Below are positions 16,363 to 26,600 of a stretch of DNA of 38,233 nucleotides, piece by piece (the stretch's first letter is position 1; each line of letters starts with the position of its first letter). The notes under the pieces were generated by a model. It was not told the origin of the DNA and ran no database searches. It saw only the letters and a program-made list of their open reading frames with translations. The DNA is from Nitrospirota bacterium (GTDB lineage: Bacteria > Nitrospirota > Thermodesulfovibrionia > Thermodesulfovibrionales > Dissulfurispiraceae): assembly GCA_015233655.1 (NCBI GenBank), contig JADFXI010000015.1:1-38233 (forward strand), read 5' to 3'. The position numbers were made by a program, and so were the translations under genes.

Positions 16363-18537
16363 TTATTGTTGTTCTATGACCCTGGGCGTTATGAAGATCA
16401 ACAGTTCGTCCGTACTCGTTGTCTTGGCATTCCTCTTGAACAGCGCTCCCAGAAGCGGTATCTTGGAAAGGCCGGGGATGTTGCTCTCACTGTCCTGATC
16501 AGTAGTTGATAAAATGCCTCCCATTACTACAGTCTCCCCGTCCTTTATCAACACCTGCGTCGAGGCCTCGTTTGTCGTTATGGACGGCAGTCCCTGCGAT
16601 GTGTTGGAGAAATCAGCCGAGTCTTTGTTCGCCACTATGGTCAGAAGAATTGTGTTGTCAGGACCGATCTGGGGTGTTACGGTAAGACCCAGTGCGGCAT
16701 CGATAAATTGGACCTGCGTACCGGAATTGGAAACAGTGGAGTAAGGAATTTTTCGGCCCTGCTTGATTACCGCCTTTTCATTATCAAGTGTCATTATCTT
16801 CGGACTCGAAACGATCTTGCCTTTACCGTTCGATTCGAGAGCCGATATTCTCAAGTCCAGCCCCAGGGTCCGCGCGGCATTAAGATAGCCGACCGTAAAG
16901 GCCCCTGTAGGCGCCCCCGATGTGCCGAGCGACACGAGTGTAGGGAAATAGCTTGCAAGGGGGTTAACAGTAGGCGTAGTACCTCCTCCCCCTCCTGTAG
17001 CGCCGGGAAGATTATTAACAGAGGTCGCACCGCTGACTGCGGTGGAAGAAGCGGAACCTACCCCATACATGGCCGATCTCGATGCATTGGGAGACAAGTA
17101 GCCGCTCCACTCGACGCCGAGTTCGTTACTGAAATTCTTTGAGACCTCGACAATCCTCGCCTCGATCAATACCTGGCGGGTAGGCTTGTCGAGTGTTTCG
17201 ACAAGCTTGCCCATTTCCTCAAGACTCGATGGAATGTCCTTAACTATTATAGAGCGGGTCCTGGGATCAGTGCTGATATTGCCCCTTGAAGTAAGTAATT
17301 TTGCTTTGTCAATCGCGTCCTTTACTTTATCGACATTCGCATAGTTGACTATAAAAATTTTTGTCTCGATATTTACAAGCTCTTTCTCGGCTGCTGCAGA
17401 CTTCTGCTCCTCCTGGTATGCTGTTTTGGTAATAATCCTGATAACATTTCCATCCACAACCTTTTCGAGCCCGAAGGTCTTCAGGATTATGTCGAGCGCC
17501 TGGTTCCAGGGCACGTCGTAAAGCTTCATGCTTATCTTCTTGCCCTTGACATCATCGGGGTTGACAACAATGTTGCAGCCGGTCATATCATAATTCAATA
17601 TTCCCATTATCGCCACAATATCGGCATCCTGCATGTCAAAGGAGACCGGCTGTTTTTTGCCTCCTCCCCTGCAGTCGCCATTCGCGGCTGTCGCAGTCTT
17701 CCCGCTCTTTGTGCCGGAAGAGGTTATATTGACGATCAACTCGTCATCAAGCGCAGCTACAGAAGCCTTCGCTCCCGGCTCCATATCAATGATAAAGCGC
17801 AGCTTATCTTTCTCCTTCCTGTATTGGATGCCTTTAACAGGCAACGCAATGTCCGAAGGCAGCGGCGCATCGGTCTCGACATCAGCGATATCAACTATGA
17901 CCCGGCCTTCTGATTTGTATACCACGGGTTCCGGGACGGTCCCGTCGCCTTTCAATACCACTGCAGCGCCATCAGCTGTCTTACTGAACCGCAGACCTGT
18001 TATTTCGTCGGCATATGCAGGTCCTGAATCCTCAGCAGCGTTTTCGTCACCATCCTCCGAAGCGCCCTCCGCTTTTTCGACGTCATGCGTATCTGCTTCC
18101 GCAGGTGCGACTGCGGCAGCCTTCCCGTCTTCTTTGATCGTCAGGAGAAGGACATTGTCCCTTACCTCGGGCGTTAGCATGGCCGGCGCCTGGAGCAATA
18201 TGTTCAGTCGCGCAACAACAGACGGTTTCAGTATCTGGATAGGGTTAATCTCGGTGACCCCTGCGCGGTCAGGATACATCTTCTCTGAAAAAAAACCGAG
18301 ACGGGCCCTTTCAATGTCCACAGTGACCCTGAATGGATCGTCAGTATGATTAATCTTATAAGTTATAGGGGCATCAGTCGTGATCCGTATTGCATGGTCG
18401 AGCACTACTATGCCGGTTATTTCAGCGTCTTTCAGAGTTTTGTCTGAGGCTTGTATTTCGGCAAGAGATGCCAGCACGATTGAAAGCGATAAAAGAAAAA
18501 CTCCGGCAAGCGCCCAACTTATCTTCTTTATCTTCAT
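16363..18537 (-). CDS. pilQ: Type IV pilus secretin PilQ
   Basis: AMIN-type N-terminus, STN domain (VSFDMQDADIVAIMGILNYDMTGCNIVVNPDDVKGKKISMKLYDVPWNQALDIIL), secretin core ending QVLIKDGETVVMGGI...IPLLGALFKRNAKTTSTDELLIFITPRVI. Confidence 0.96.
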   Translation of the reverse strand: MKIKKISWALAGVFLLSLSIVLASLAEIQASDKTLKDAEITGIVVLDHAIRITTDAPITYKINHTDDPFRVTVDIERARLGFFSEKMYPDRAGVTEINPIQILKPSVVARLNILLQAPAMLTPEVRDNVLLLTIKEDGKAAAVAPAEADTHDVEKAEGASEDGDENAAEDSGPAYADEITGLRFSKTADGAAVVLKGDGTVPEPVVYKSEGRVIVDIADVETDAPLPSDIALPVKGIQYRKEKDKLRFIIDMEPGAKASVAALDDELIVNITSSGTKSGKTATAANGDCRGGGKKQPVSFDMQDADIVAIMGILNYDMTGCNIVVNPDDVKGKKISMKLYDVPWNQALDIILKTFGLEKVVDGNVIRIITKTAYQEEQKSAAAEKELVNIETKIFIVNYANVDKVKDAIDKAKLLTSRGNISTDPRTRSIIVKDIPSSLEEMGKLVETLDKPTRQVLIEARIVEVSKNFSNELGVEWSGYLSPNASRSAMYGVGSASSTAVSGATSVNNLPGATGGGGGTTPTVNPLASYFPTLVSLGTSGAPTGAFTVGYLNAARTLGLDLRISALESNGKGKIVSSPKIMTLDNEKAVIKQGRKIPYSTVSNSGTQVQFIDAALGLTVTPQIGPDNTILLTIVANKDSADFSNTSQGLPSITTNEASTQVLIKDGETVVMGGILSTTDQDSESNIPGLSKIPLLGALFKRNAKTTSTDELLIFITPRVIEQQ

Positions 18538-19172
18538 CCCTCTTCCCCCCGGCGCAGTTTAAAAACAGAATCCTGTGGTCTCACAATCCCCCTGTAATCT
18601 TTCAAAAACTCCCTAATAATAACAGAATCCGGCGCGATTTTATATACCTTGCCGCTGTGCAACCCGATGATCGTACCTTCCCGCAAAGTGAAGTTCTTGC
18701 CGTCAGGTGACAAAAACAATGCGTAAAATCCGGACTTGTTCCATAAGATAGCGGTCAGCTTAAACGAGGTAACGTCATAACTTTCGAGAGGTGGAGCGCC
18801 CTTTCTCTTCTCGGTCTCAACCTGCACCAGCAAAGACGCAAATGGATCTCTTCTGCCCCTCGAGCTATATTCATAAGCAGGAGGCGCAACTGTCGTCCGG
18901 GCAGTCCCCGGCGGAGTTGCGACAGGCGCAACCTCCGGCTTCTTTGTTTCCGCAGTAACAGCTGTCTGGACGCCTTTCACCGCCGCAGGCGGGGGAGGCG
19001 CAGGAGTCACCGCTATGGGTTGCGGCTTTGGCGCAGCAGGCTGCGCAGCCTTGATCACTTTGGCAGGCTTGGAACCAGAATACATTATAAAACCTACAGC
19101 GGCAGCAATAATTATCAGAACGCCCAGGACAGCCGCCAGCAGAGTTTTGTTATTGATGGAGAGCTTTTTCAT
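18534..19172 (-). CDS. pilP: Type IV pilus assembly lipoprotein-like PilP
   Basis: YSSRGRRDPFASLLV...SFKLTAILWNKSGFYALFLSPDGKNFTLREGTIIGLHSGKVYKI; position between pilO and pilQ. Confidence 0.88.
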   Translation of the reverse strand: MKKLSINNKTLLAAVLGVLIIIAAAVGFIMYSGSKPAKVIKAAQPAAPKPQPIAVTPAPPPPAAVKGVQTAVTAETKKPEVAPVATPPGTARTTVAPPAYEYSSRGRRDPFASLLVQVETEKRKGAPPLESYDVTSFKLTAILWNKSGFYALFLSPDGKNFTLREGTIIGLHSGKVYKIAPDSVIIREFLKDYRGIVRPQDSVFKLRRGEEG

Positions 19173-19810
19173 TTCTTTTGCGCCTTCTGCTGCAGTTCCT
19201 TCTTTTCCTTCTCCGGAATCAGGGAGTATGTTATCGCCGAAAAATTCACATTAAGGCCTGTCATGCCGCGCGGGAACACCTTTGGATCGCCTGGTCGCAT
19301 CGTTATATTCGCAATATTCACAATCCTGCTTAGCGCGGTCACATTGCTGAAGAACTGGCCGAACTGATGATAAGATCCGCGCATTTCGACATCAACGGGA
19401 ATAACATAGATTTCGTTGCTCTGATGCACGCTCCTTGTCCCCGGCCTCCAGGATGCCACCTGTAAGCCTGACTTTACACCGAGTTCAGATACCTGCTTCA
19501 AAAGACCGGACACCTCTTTCTCTTCAGGGAGTTGAAGCTGCAATTCAAAGAGCTGGTCGCTAAGCCGCTTGTTGTCGGCCCGCAATTGCGGCAGGGCGGC
19601 AGTGTTTTTCTGCAAAGTCCCGATCTCGGTCATCTGTTTGCCGGTCTCCTCCTCCAGGGCTTTCTTCTCATCCAGGCCCGGGACAACCAGAAAATAGACC
19701 GTGAGCGCAATTATCAGTACAGGCGGAATGGCGAGCAGCAAATTCTTCTTGAGCGGAGAGAGTGCTTCAAGTTTTGAACCTGTCTGCGCCAAAGTTTCCT
19801 TAATATTCAT
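19169..19810 (-). CDS. pilO: Type IV pilus inner membrane component PilO
   Basis: LSPLKKNLLLAIPPVLIIALTVYFLVVPGLDEKKALEEE...; operon position. Confidence 0.9.
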   Translation of the reverse strand: MNIKETLAQTGSKLEALSPLKKNLLLAIPPVLIIALTVYFLVVPGLDEKKALEEETGKQMTEIGTLQKNTAALPQLRADNKRLSDQLFELQLQLPEEKEVSGLLKQVSELGVKSGLQVASWRPGTRSVHQSNEIYVIPVDVEMRGSYHQFGQFFSNVTALSRIVNIANITMRPGDPKVFPRGMTGLNVNFSAITYSLIPEKEKKELQQKAQKK

Positions 19811-19817
19811 GACCGGG

Positions 19818-20432
19818 TCACACCTTCACCCTGAAACTGACTTTGAAATGATAGATCCTGGGTTTTTCAGCTGACTTTGCCTCCCGTTCCTTTCCTTCCT
19901 GCTCCAATGCATCCATCATTCTGGATTTTTTGGGAGCGGCCTGCTCCGCGGCTTCCCTTGATTCCTCAAGATACGTATCGGTTAGCACTGAAGAGTTCTT
20001 CAAATTGTCTATAAAAGAAACAACATCTATATTCGAAAATGCGACGCCTTCAAGGCTGATTCCGTTGTCCCTGAAAACAAGAGAAGTCAGCCAGACTGCA
20101 TCTGGAACAAGCATGTTCACTTCATCAAGGACCCGCACAGGGATGGATTGAGTATTCCGCAGCGATTCTATAAGCTTGCCTCTCGCCTCAAGTTCCTTAT
20201 TGAGCTTTTCAAGTTTTCTTATTTCATTGATCTTGGTAGAGAGCTTTGCGATAGCGGCCTTATTGGCCTCGCTCTGCTCTTTCAGTCTGGCGATCCCGCT
20301 ATGCAGCCATAGAGTTGCGCCTCCGGCAATAAGCAGGGCAGCCACGTTTGCCACGAAAAGAGACAGGAGCAGGTTCTGCGGTCCTTTTGCTTTTTTCTTT
20401 CTCTTCTCTGTCAGCAGGTTTATTCTAATCAT
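19818..20432 (-). CDS. pilN: Type IV pilus inner membrane component PilN
   Basis: MIRINLLTEKRKKKAKG..., single TM, fimbrial assembly (PilN) C-terminal pattern VPDAVWLTSLVFRDNGISLEGVAFSNIDVVSFIDNLKNS. Confidence 0.92.
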   Translation of the reverse strand: MIRINLLTEKRKKKAKGPQNLLLSLFVANVAALLIAGGATLWLHSGIARLKEQSEANKAAIAKLSTKINEIRKLEKLNKELEARGKLIESLRNTQSIPVRVLDEVNMLVPDAVWLTSLVFRDNGISLEGVAFSNIDVVSFIDNLKNSSVLTDTYLEESREAAEQAAPKKSRMMDALEQEGKEREAKSAEKPRIYHFKVSFRVKV

Positions 20433-21511
20433 AGTTTGTCCCCGCCGCGACGCAAGGCAAGTCCAACAGCTACAGCCGCAATCGGGGCCATCTTCCTGAC
20501 ATACCCCGGGTCAAGCTTGTCCGAGATCTTTATGTTATTGAAAGGATCGGCGACATTAACCTGCATGCCGAGTTTTTCAGCCATCATTTCCGGGAACCCT
20601 TTTATGAGAGCTGCTCCTCCGCTCAGAATGACTTCGGACACTTCTGTCTCGTCAGCAACGCTGCTTTTGAAATATTCAAAAGAACGGTAAATCTCAGTAT
20701 AAATTTCATCCGAGGCGGACGTCATGGCGAGTTGCACGCTTTCAGGCGACACCCCGGCAACGGATTCCCCCATCTTCAGCTTCTCGGCATTCTGCCAGGT
20801 AATTTCAAGTTCCCTTTCGAGTGTTTCCGTATGATAATTGCTTCCCATTGCGCTGTCTCTCGTAAAGACCGGACGGCCCTCATGCAAGACATTTATATTA
20901 GTTTTGCTCGCGCCGACATTTACAAGGGCCACATTCTTCTTGTCCGTACCGGCATAGCAAAGCTCGTACATGTTGCTCAATGCAAAAGCATCTACATCAA
21001 GGATAAGGGCGTCCAGGCCCGCGAGTTCAATTACCTCAGCGTAATCGGAAATTACGTTCTTCTTCGCAGCAACAAGGAGCACGTCCATCTGCCCCTCTTC
21101 GTCCGCCTTGGGACCGATAATCTCAAAATCTATGTTCACATCATTAATGTCAAAGGGTATGTACTGTTCAGCTTCATACCTGATCGAAGTGCCGAGTTCT
21201 TCTGCGCTCATCGCGGGCACGGCTATTTTCTTAATAATGACCGACGAATGCCCTGACACGCCGATAACCGCTTCTCCACCCCTCGCGCCGGCCTTTTTCA
21301 AGACTTCCTTTACTGCAGCCGCCAGCCTTTTTTTATCTGTAATGTTTCCTTCGACTATAAGGTCATGGTCCAGCGGAAGAATGCTCATGAGAGACAGCTC
21401 GTAGCCGTCTTTGGCGTTGTTGAGTTGAACAGCCTTGATATAGCCTGAACCTATATCAAGTCCGATAGGGTTCTTCTTTTTAAAGTTCAACAGTTCTTTT
21501 AGAGGTTTCAT
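20429..21511 (-). CDS. pilM: Type IV pilus assembly protein PilM
   Basis: LNFKKKNPIGLDIGSGYIKAVQL...RYEAEQYIPFDINDVNIDFEIIG...VILSGGAALIKGFPEMMAEKLG. Confidence 0.94.
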   Translation of the reverse strand: MKPLKELLNFKKKNPIGLDIGSGYIKAVQLNNAKDGYELSLMSILPLDHDLIVEGNITDKKRLAAAVKEVLKKAGARGGEAVIGVSGHSSVIIKKIAVPAMSAEELGTSIRYEAEQYIPFDINDVNIDFEIIGPKADEEGQMDVLLVAAKKNVISDYAEVIELAGLDALILDVDAFALSNMYELCYAGTDKKNVALVNVGASKTNINVLHEGRPVFTRDSAMGSNYHTETLERELEITWQNAEKLKMGESVAGVSPESVQLAMTSASDEIYTEIYRSFEYFKSSVADETEVSEVILSGGAALIKGFPEMMAEKLGMQVNVADPFNNIKISDKLDPGYVRKMAPIAAVAVGLALRRGGDKL

Positions 21512-21739
21512 CGTTTCGCTATATTATAAAAGTATATATAAAATATATCCATTTTGAATTCCCATAGTTGCCCAAGCTCTTATGCAGGCAAATACCGTGC
21601 CTGCTAATGTTACACCGCCGACCAGACGAAGAAGCTCTATTCGTGATCAGAGATAAGGCACATTACTGTTAGCCAAAATGACAGTCGGCAGAATAAAAAC
21701 GTCATAAATTTGACATTATTGTTCGTCTCAATGAGATAA

Positions 21740-21762
21740 ACTTTAGAAAATACTCCTAAAGT
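21740..21762 (+). other. Perfect 7-bp inverted repeat (ACTTTAG / CTAAAGT, 9-nt loop)
   Basis: ACTTTAG 21740-21746, loop AAAATACTC, CTAAAGT 21756-21762, in the gap between pilM and the lipoprotein gene. Confidence 0.4.
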
Positions 21763-21815
21763 GCGGCAACCCTCTGCCTAAGGGGTATTGTGCTTGACAA
21801 AGTATTATACGCTTG

Positions 21816-21844
21816 TTGACAATGAGGATGTATTATGGTAGATT
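21816..21844 (+). promoter_or_regulatory. Candidate sigma70-type promoter for the repeat lipoprotein
   Basis: TTGACA (21816-21821), 17-bp spacer, TAGATT (21839-21844), about 57 bp before ATG 21901. Confidence 0.45.
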
Positions 21845-21900
21845 GTGGACGGTAAAAGGAGCCGCCCAATACTTTCTTGCTATTCGAAAAGGAGAATAAA

Positions 21901-23511
21901 ATGAAGAGGGGATTGAAAACATTACTGGTACTTTCTCTGTCTTTTATAATGTCTGTTATACTCATACAATGCGGAGGGGGACACGCTCCGCAAAGCACCA
22001 GTCCATCCTCATCGTCATCTTCGTCATCCAACCCTGCTTCGTTAACACTCGTATCCATAGCAGTTACTCCTGCCGCGTCCAGTATAGCAGGCGGGACAAC
22101 CCAACAATTCACAGCTACCGGGACGTATTCGGACAAGTCCACCCAGAACATATCTTCAATCGTGACATGGACTTCATCGGATGCATCGGTAGCCACGATT
22201 AACGCCACCGGCAAGGCCACATCAATAGCTGCGGGTACCACAACGATCAAAGCAACTTCATCAAGTATCGTGGGCTTTACAACGCTGACAGTTTCGACTG
22301 CCACGCTCGTATCCATCGCAGTCACACCAGCTAATCCGAGTATAGCCACCGGCACGAGTGAACAATTCACGGCAACGGGGACCTTTTCCGACAAAACTAC
22401 TCAGAACATTACATCGTCCGCAACATGGAGTTCATCAACCGTCTCCGTCGCCGCCGTAGACTCCAATGGAAAAGCCACATCGGCATCTGCCGGTGCTACT
22501 ACAATCATGGCCATATCTGGGAATGTCTCAGGCTCCACAACATTGACGGTTACTGCACCGAATACTTTGAACTCGTTGACCTACAATGTCGGCATTAATC
22601 CTACGAGCATTGCTATTGATTCAGCCGGCAATGTTTGGGTGACGGATTTCGGCGGCAACAACGTCACTAAATTAAGCTCCACAGGGACTGTCCTCGGCGC
22701 ATTCCAGGTAGGCAGCGGTCCTTACGGCATCGCCATAGATTCCATAGGCAATGTGTGGGTGACAAATTACTACTCCAATAACGTAATGGAATTAAGCGCC
22801 GCCGGAGCCCTTCTTGGAACATTCACAGTCGGTAACGGTCCGCGCGGGATCGCCATTGACTCCCAGGGAAACGTGTGGGTAGCCAACCAGGGCAGCGGCA
22901 GCCCTCTGGGAAACACCGTTACAAAGTTGAGTTCCAGCGGGGCCGCTCTCGGAACGTTCCAGGTAGGCCTCGGACCATGGGGCATTGCCGTAGATTCGCA
23001 GGGCAATGTGTGGGTATCGAATTACGGAAGCGCTGACTCTCTCGGCAGCAGTGTCACGGAGTTAAGCTCCACCGGCTCCGTACTAGGCACTTTCCAGGTA
23101 GGCAACGGTCCGCAAGGCATTGCCATAGACCCATCAGGCCATATATGGGTGGCTAACACCGGCAGTGACACGGCTGCAGGCAATACCGTCGCAGAGTTGA
23201 GTTCCAGCGGATCGCTTATAAAGACTTTTTCCGTGGGCAGTGAGCCGCGTGGCATAGCCATTGAGACATCGGGGAATGTCTGGGTGTCGAATTCCGGCAG
23301 CACAACTTCGCCCGGAAATACACTGTCAGAGTTAAGCTCCAGTGGCTCATCGCTCAATACTTTCAAAGTCGGAAACAATCCCGGCGGAATTGCGATAGAC
23401 TTCTCAGGCAATGTGTGGGTTGCAAATTATTACGACAACACAGTTACTGTTTGGAAAGGAGCGACCACAGGAAATCATTTCGTTCCCTACAATGGACCCA
23501 TTTGGCCGTAA
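21901..23511 (+). CDS. Lipoprotein with two BIG2 Ig-like domains and a seven-repeat Vgb/NHL-like beta-propeller
   Basis: ATG preceded by AAAAGGAG. Lipobox LIQC, Ser-rich linker, two [35 protein letters not shown] BIG2 units, then seven G(N/H)(V/I)WV...GIAID blades. Confidence 0.88.
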   Translation: MKRGLKTLLVLSLSFIMSVILIQCGGGHAPQSTSPSSSSSSSSNPASLTLVSIAVTPAASSIAGGTTQQFTATGTYSDKSTQNISSIVTWTSSDASVATINATGKATSIAAGTTTIKATSSSIVGFTTLTVSTATLVSIAVTPANPSIATGTSEQFTATGTFSDKTTQNITSSATWSSSTVSVAAVDSNGKATSASAGATTIMAISGNVSGSTTLTVTAPNTLNSLTYNVGINPTSIAIDSAGNVWVTDFGGNNVTKLSSTGTVLGAFQVGSGPYGIAIDSIGNVWVTNYYSNNVMELSAAGALLGTFTVGNGPRGIAIDSQGNVWVANQGSGSPLGNTVTKLSSSGAALGTFQVGLGPWGIAVDSQGNVWVSNYGSADSLGSSVTELSSTGSVLGTFQVGNGPQGIAIDPSGHIWVANTGSDTAAGNTVAELSSSGSLIKTFSVGSEPRGIAIETSGNVWVSNSGSTTSPGNTLSELSSSGSSLNTFKVGNNPGGIAIDFSGNVWVANYYDNTVTVWKGATTGNHFVPYNGPIWP

Positions 23512-23543
23512 GAAGTGGGAAATGGCAGCGTGTCAGGGATTGC

Positions 23544-23572
23544 TTGACATCAGAGAGCTAATTGATTAATAT
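23544..23572 (+). promoter_or_regulatory. Candidate sigma70-type promoter for the second repeat protein
   Basis: TTGACA (23544-23549), 17-bp spacer, TAATAT (23567-23572), in the 117-bp gap before the TTG start at 23629. Confidence 0.5.
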
Positions 23573-23628
23573 GATGTTTAAGCTGTGCGCTATTAATGAT
23601 TACTGTATATGGCCTAACGGGGGCTTAA

Positions 23629-26600
23629 TTGCAAGAGCAAATTGAGGGACAGGAGGACCACTTTACGAAGGGACTCTCCGGCATTTCAGCTTTGATTAGA
23701 TATGGCAGAGCAAAACTGTCTCTTAAGATTGTGCTGCCTCTTTTAGTCTGCCTGCTGTCTTTCACAATGCTCCCGGTCAACGAATGCCAGGGGGCCTCGC
23801 CTGTTGCGAATATCGGGGTATACGGCAGCGGCACATGGATGCTGGACTATCCCGGCACAGGCTCGTGGGCCGGATGCGGAGCGCCCTCAGACTCCACAAA
23901 AGATACTTGCTTCTACGGCTTTGGGTGGGAATCAGACGATGTCCCTGTTGTCGGGGACTGGAACGGCGACGGCAGGGCGAAAATCGGCGTTTACAGAAAT
24001 GGCGCCTGGTATCTTGACTATCCCGGTACAGGCTCATGGGTGGGATGCGGTGCGCCTTCAGACCCTACAAAAGATGCCTGCTTTTCATTTGGCTGGACTG
24101 GCGGCACACCTGTTGTCGGAGATTGGAATGGAAACGGAAAATCAAAGATAGGAGTATACGGCAACGGCACATGGCTTCTTGACTATCCCGGTACAGGCTC
24201 GTGGATAGGCTGCGGCGCTCCTTCTGACACTTCAAAAGATGCCTGTTTCTATGGTTTTGGCTGGTTGTCAATTGATGTGCCTGTTGTAGGAGATTGGAGC
24301 GGAAGCGGCAAGACCAATATCGGTATATACAGAAGCGGCTCATGGTATCTCGATTATCCCGGCACTGGCTCGTGGATAGGCTGCGGCGCTCCTTCTGATG
24401 CAACTAAAGACGCATGCTTCTATGGCTTCGGCTGGAATTCCACCGATGTCCCCGTTGTTGGGGACTGGAGCGGAAACGGCAAGACTAAAATCGGTATTTA
24501 CAGGAGCAGCGGCAGTTGGTATCTCGACTACCCGGGCACTGGCTCGTGGATCGGCTGCGGTGCGCCTTCGGACACTACTAAGAACGCCTGTTTTTATGGC
24601 TTTGGATGGTCGGGCGCTGTCCCAATAGTAGGCAGCTGGAAAGGAAAGTCGTCAGGCGGCAACAGTGCTTCTCTTGTATCTATCGCGGTTACTCCGGCAA
24701 ATTCGAGTCTTGCCGTCGGGTCGTCTAAACAGTTTGCCGCTACCGGTACTTATTCGGACGGCAGCACCCAGGACATTACTTCATCCGTCACTTGGGCATC
24801 GACTCTGACGTCTGTCGCTACCATCAGTAATGTGTCAGGCGCAAACGGCTTGGGTTCCTCCGTAGCTCCGGGCACAACAACAATCTCGGCCACATCAGGC
24901 AGTATAGCCGGTTCCACTACCCTGACAGTCAGCAGGGCAACGCTTGTATCTATTGCAGTAACTCCTGCCAATCCGACTATCGCCAAGGGCGGAACTGAAC
25001 AGTTTACTGCCACCGGGACTTATTCAGACGGCAGCACTCAGATTATCACTTCATCTGTTACATGGAGTTCATCTGCAACATCCGTCGCCACTATTGCAGG
25101 AACTAATGGACTGGCATCCTCCGTAGCCACCGGCACAACAATCATCTCTGCCATTTCAGGAAGCATATCAGGCACCACCACACTTACCGTCACGCCGGCA
25201 ACTCTTGCATCCATCACAATCACTCCTGCTAATCCAAGCATCGCCAGTGGAACAATTAAGCAGTTTTCGGCCACTGGTAATTATACAGATGATAGTACAA
25301 AAGATCTTACGGCATCAGTTACATGGAGTTCATCTGCGGCGACGGTCGCAACCATCAGCAACGTACCAGGTTCCAGCGGACTGGCGACCTCAACTTCGGC
25401 AGGCACGACGATAATTTCAGCCACGCTGGGAAATGTATCGGGCACGACTACGCTGACAGTTACACAGCCGACACTCGTCTCTATTGCGGTCAGTCCGGCT
25501 AATCCGAGTATAGGGGTTGCGTCGACCAAACAATTCACGGCCACAGGGACTTATTCTGACGGCAGTACGCAGAACCTGACCACATCAGTGACATGGACAT
25601 CGGCACTGACGTCTGTTGCAACGGTCAGTAACGTATCAGGCTCAAACGGACTGGCCACTTCTGTTGCTGCAGGCACAACTACTATATCCGCAACGTCAGG
25701 CATAATATCGGGTACTGCCACGCTTACAGTTACTGCAGCAACGCTTTCGTTTATCTCTGTCACTCCAACCTCGCCTAGCATTGTCCTTGGCACTACGCAG
25801 CAGTTTACTGCAACCGGGACCAATACGGACGGCAGTGTTCAGAATCTTACGGCTTCAGTATCATGGAGTTCGTCATCCGCATCGGTAGCAACAATCAGCA
25901 ATGCATCGGGCTCCAATGGCAAAGCGACCTCCGTTGCTGCCGGTTCCACTACAATCACGGCAACTCTGGGCAGCGTATCGGGCTCCAGCACGCTTACAGT
26001 CACTTCACCGACAGCTACTACGCCGTCCTCTTATACTACGCCCATAGTTGGGGTCCTTCCTTCCAGCCTTGCCATAGACTATACAGGCAATGTTTGGGTA
26101 ACAAACTTCGGCATCAACACGGCTACAGAGCTGCTCACAGGCATGACCTCCTCTGGCGGTGTTGTAAATGCACCTATATCACTTAACACATGGCAGTTTG
26201 GCGGTGCCAGTCCTTTTGGCATTGCAATAGACTACACTAATGACATATGGATGACAAACTATGACAGTTTCAATGGCGGTTACGCTATTACAATGTTGGA
26301 ACAAAGCCAGCCTGCATGGGACAACACCGGCGGCTGTCCGGTTTCAGCTGCAGGTTCGTGTGATTGTCCTTCAGTTTATCCGCTCTTAGGCAAAACAAAA
26401 GACGCTGGGGGAGACAAGTTTTACACATATACAGCAGGGACCGGGCCTCGTGGTATGGCGATAGACGGCTCAGGCAATGTCTGGGTAACAAATTACGGCA
26501 CTAACACAATCACAGAGTATTCTCCTACCTATTATTTTTGCCCGAGCAGCGCAACAAAACCTGGCCATGTGGCTGTAACCTCCGCTTCCTATTCTGTAGG

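Noticed and set aside
21740-21800. Possible c-di-GMP (GEMM) riboswitch ahead of the surface protein gene
   Set aside because: The conserved GEMM core and tetraloop/receptor sequences could not be found; only simple stems are visible.
21756-22394. 212-aa minus-strand ORF over the start of the repeat lipoprotein gene
   Set aside because: Antisense to a well-supported BIG2 gene; its V/A/T-rich sequence is the mirror of the repeat codons and similar antisense ORFs recur over every BIG2 unit.
22770-23411. Minus-strand ORFs with repeated MAMPxGPLPTxKVP-like motifs
   Set aside because: Antisense reflection of the propeller blade repeats, not independent genes.
23812-24654. Possible CRISPR-like array because of regularly spaced similar sequence
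   Set aside because: Repeats are 165-171 bp, in frame, and encode a conserved protein unit; no short identical repeats with unique spacers.
24750-25823. Series of ~87-90 aa minus-strand ORFs, each beginning MAVNC/MAENC, looking like a small gene family
   Set aside because: They are periodic at the BIG2 repeat length and lie exactly antisense to it; explained by the coding repeats.
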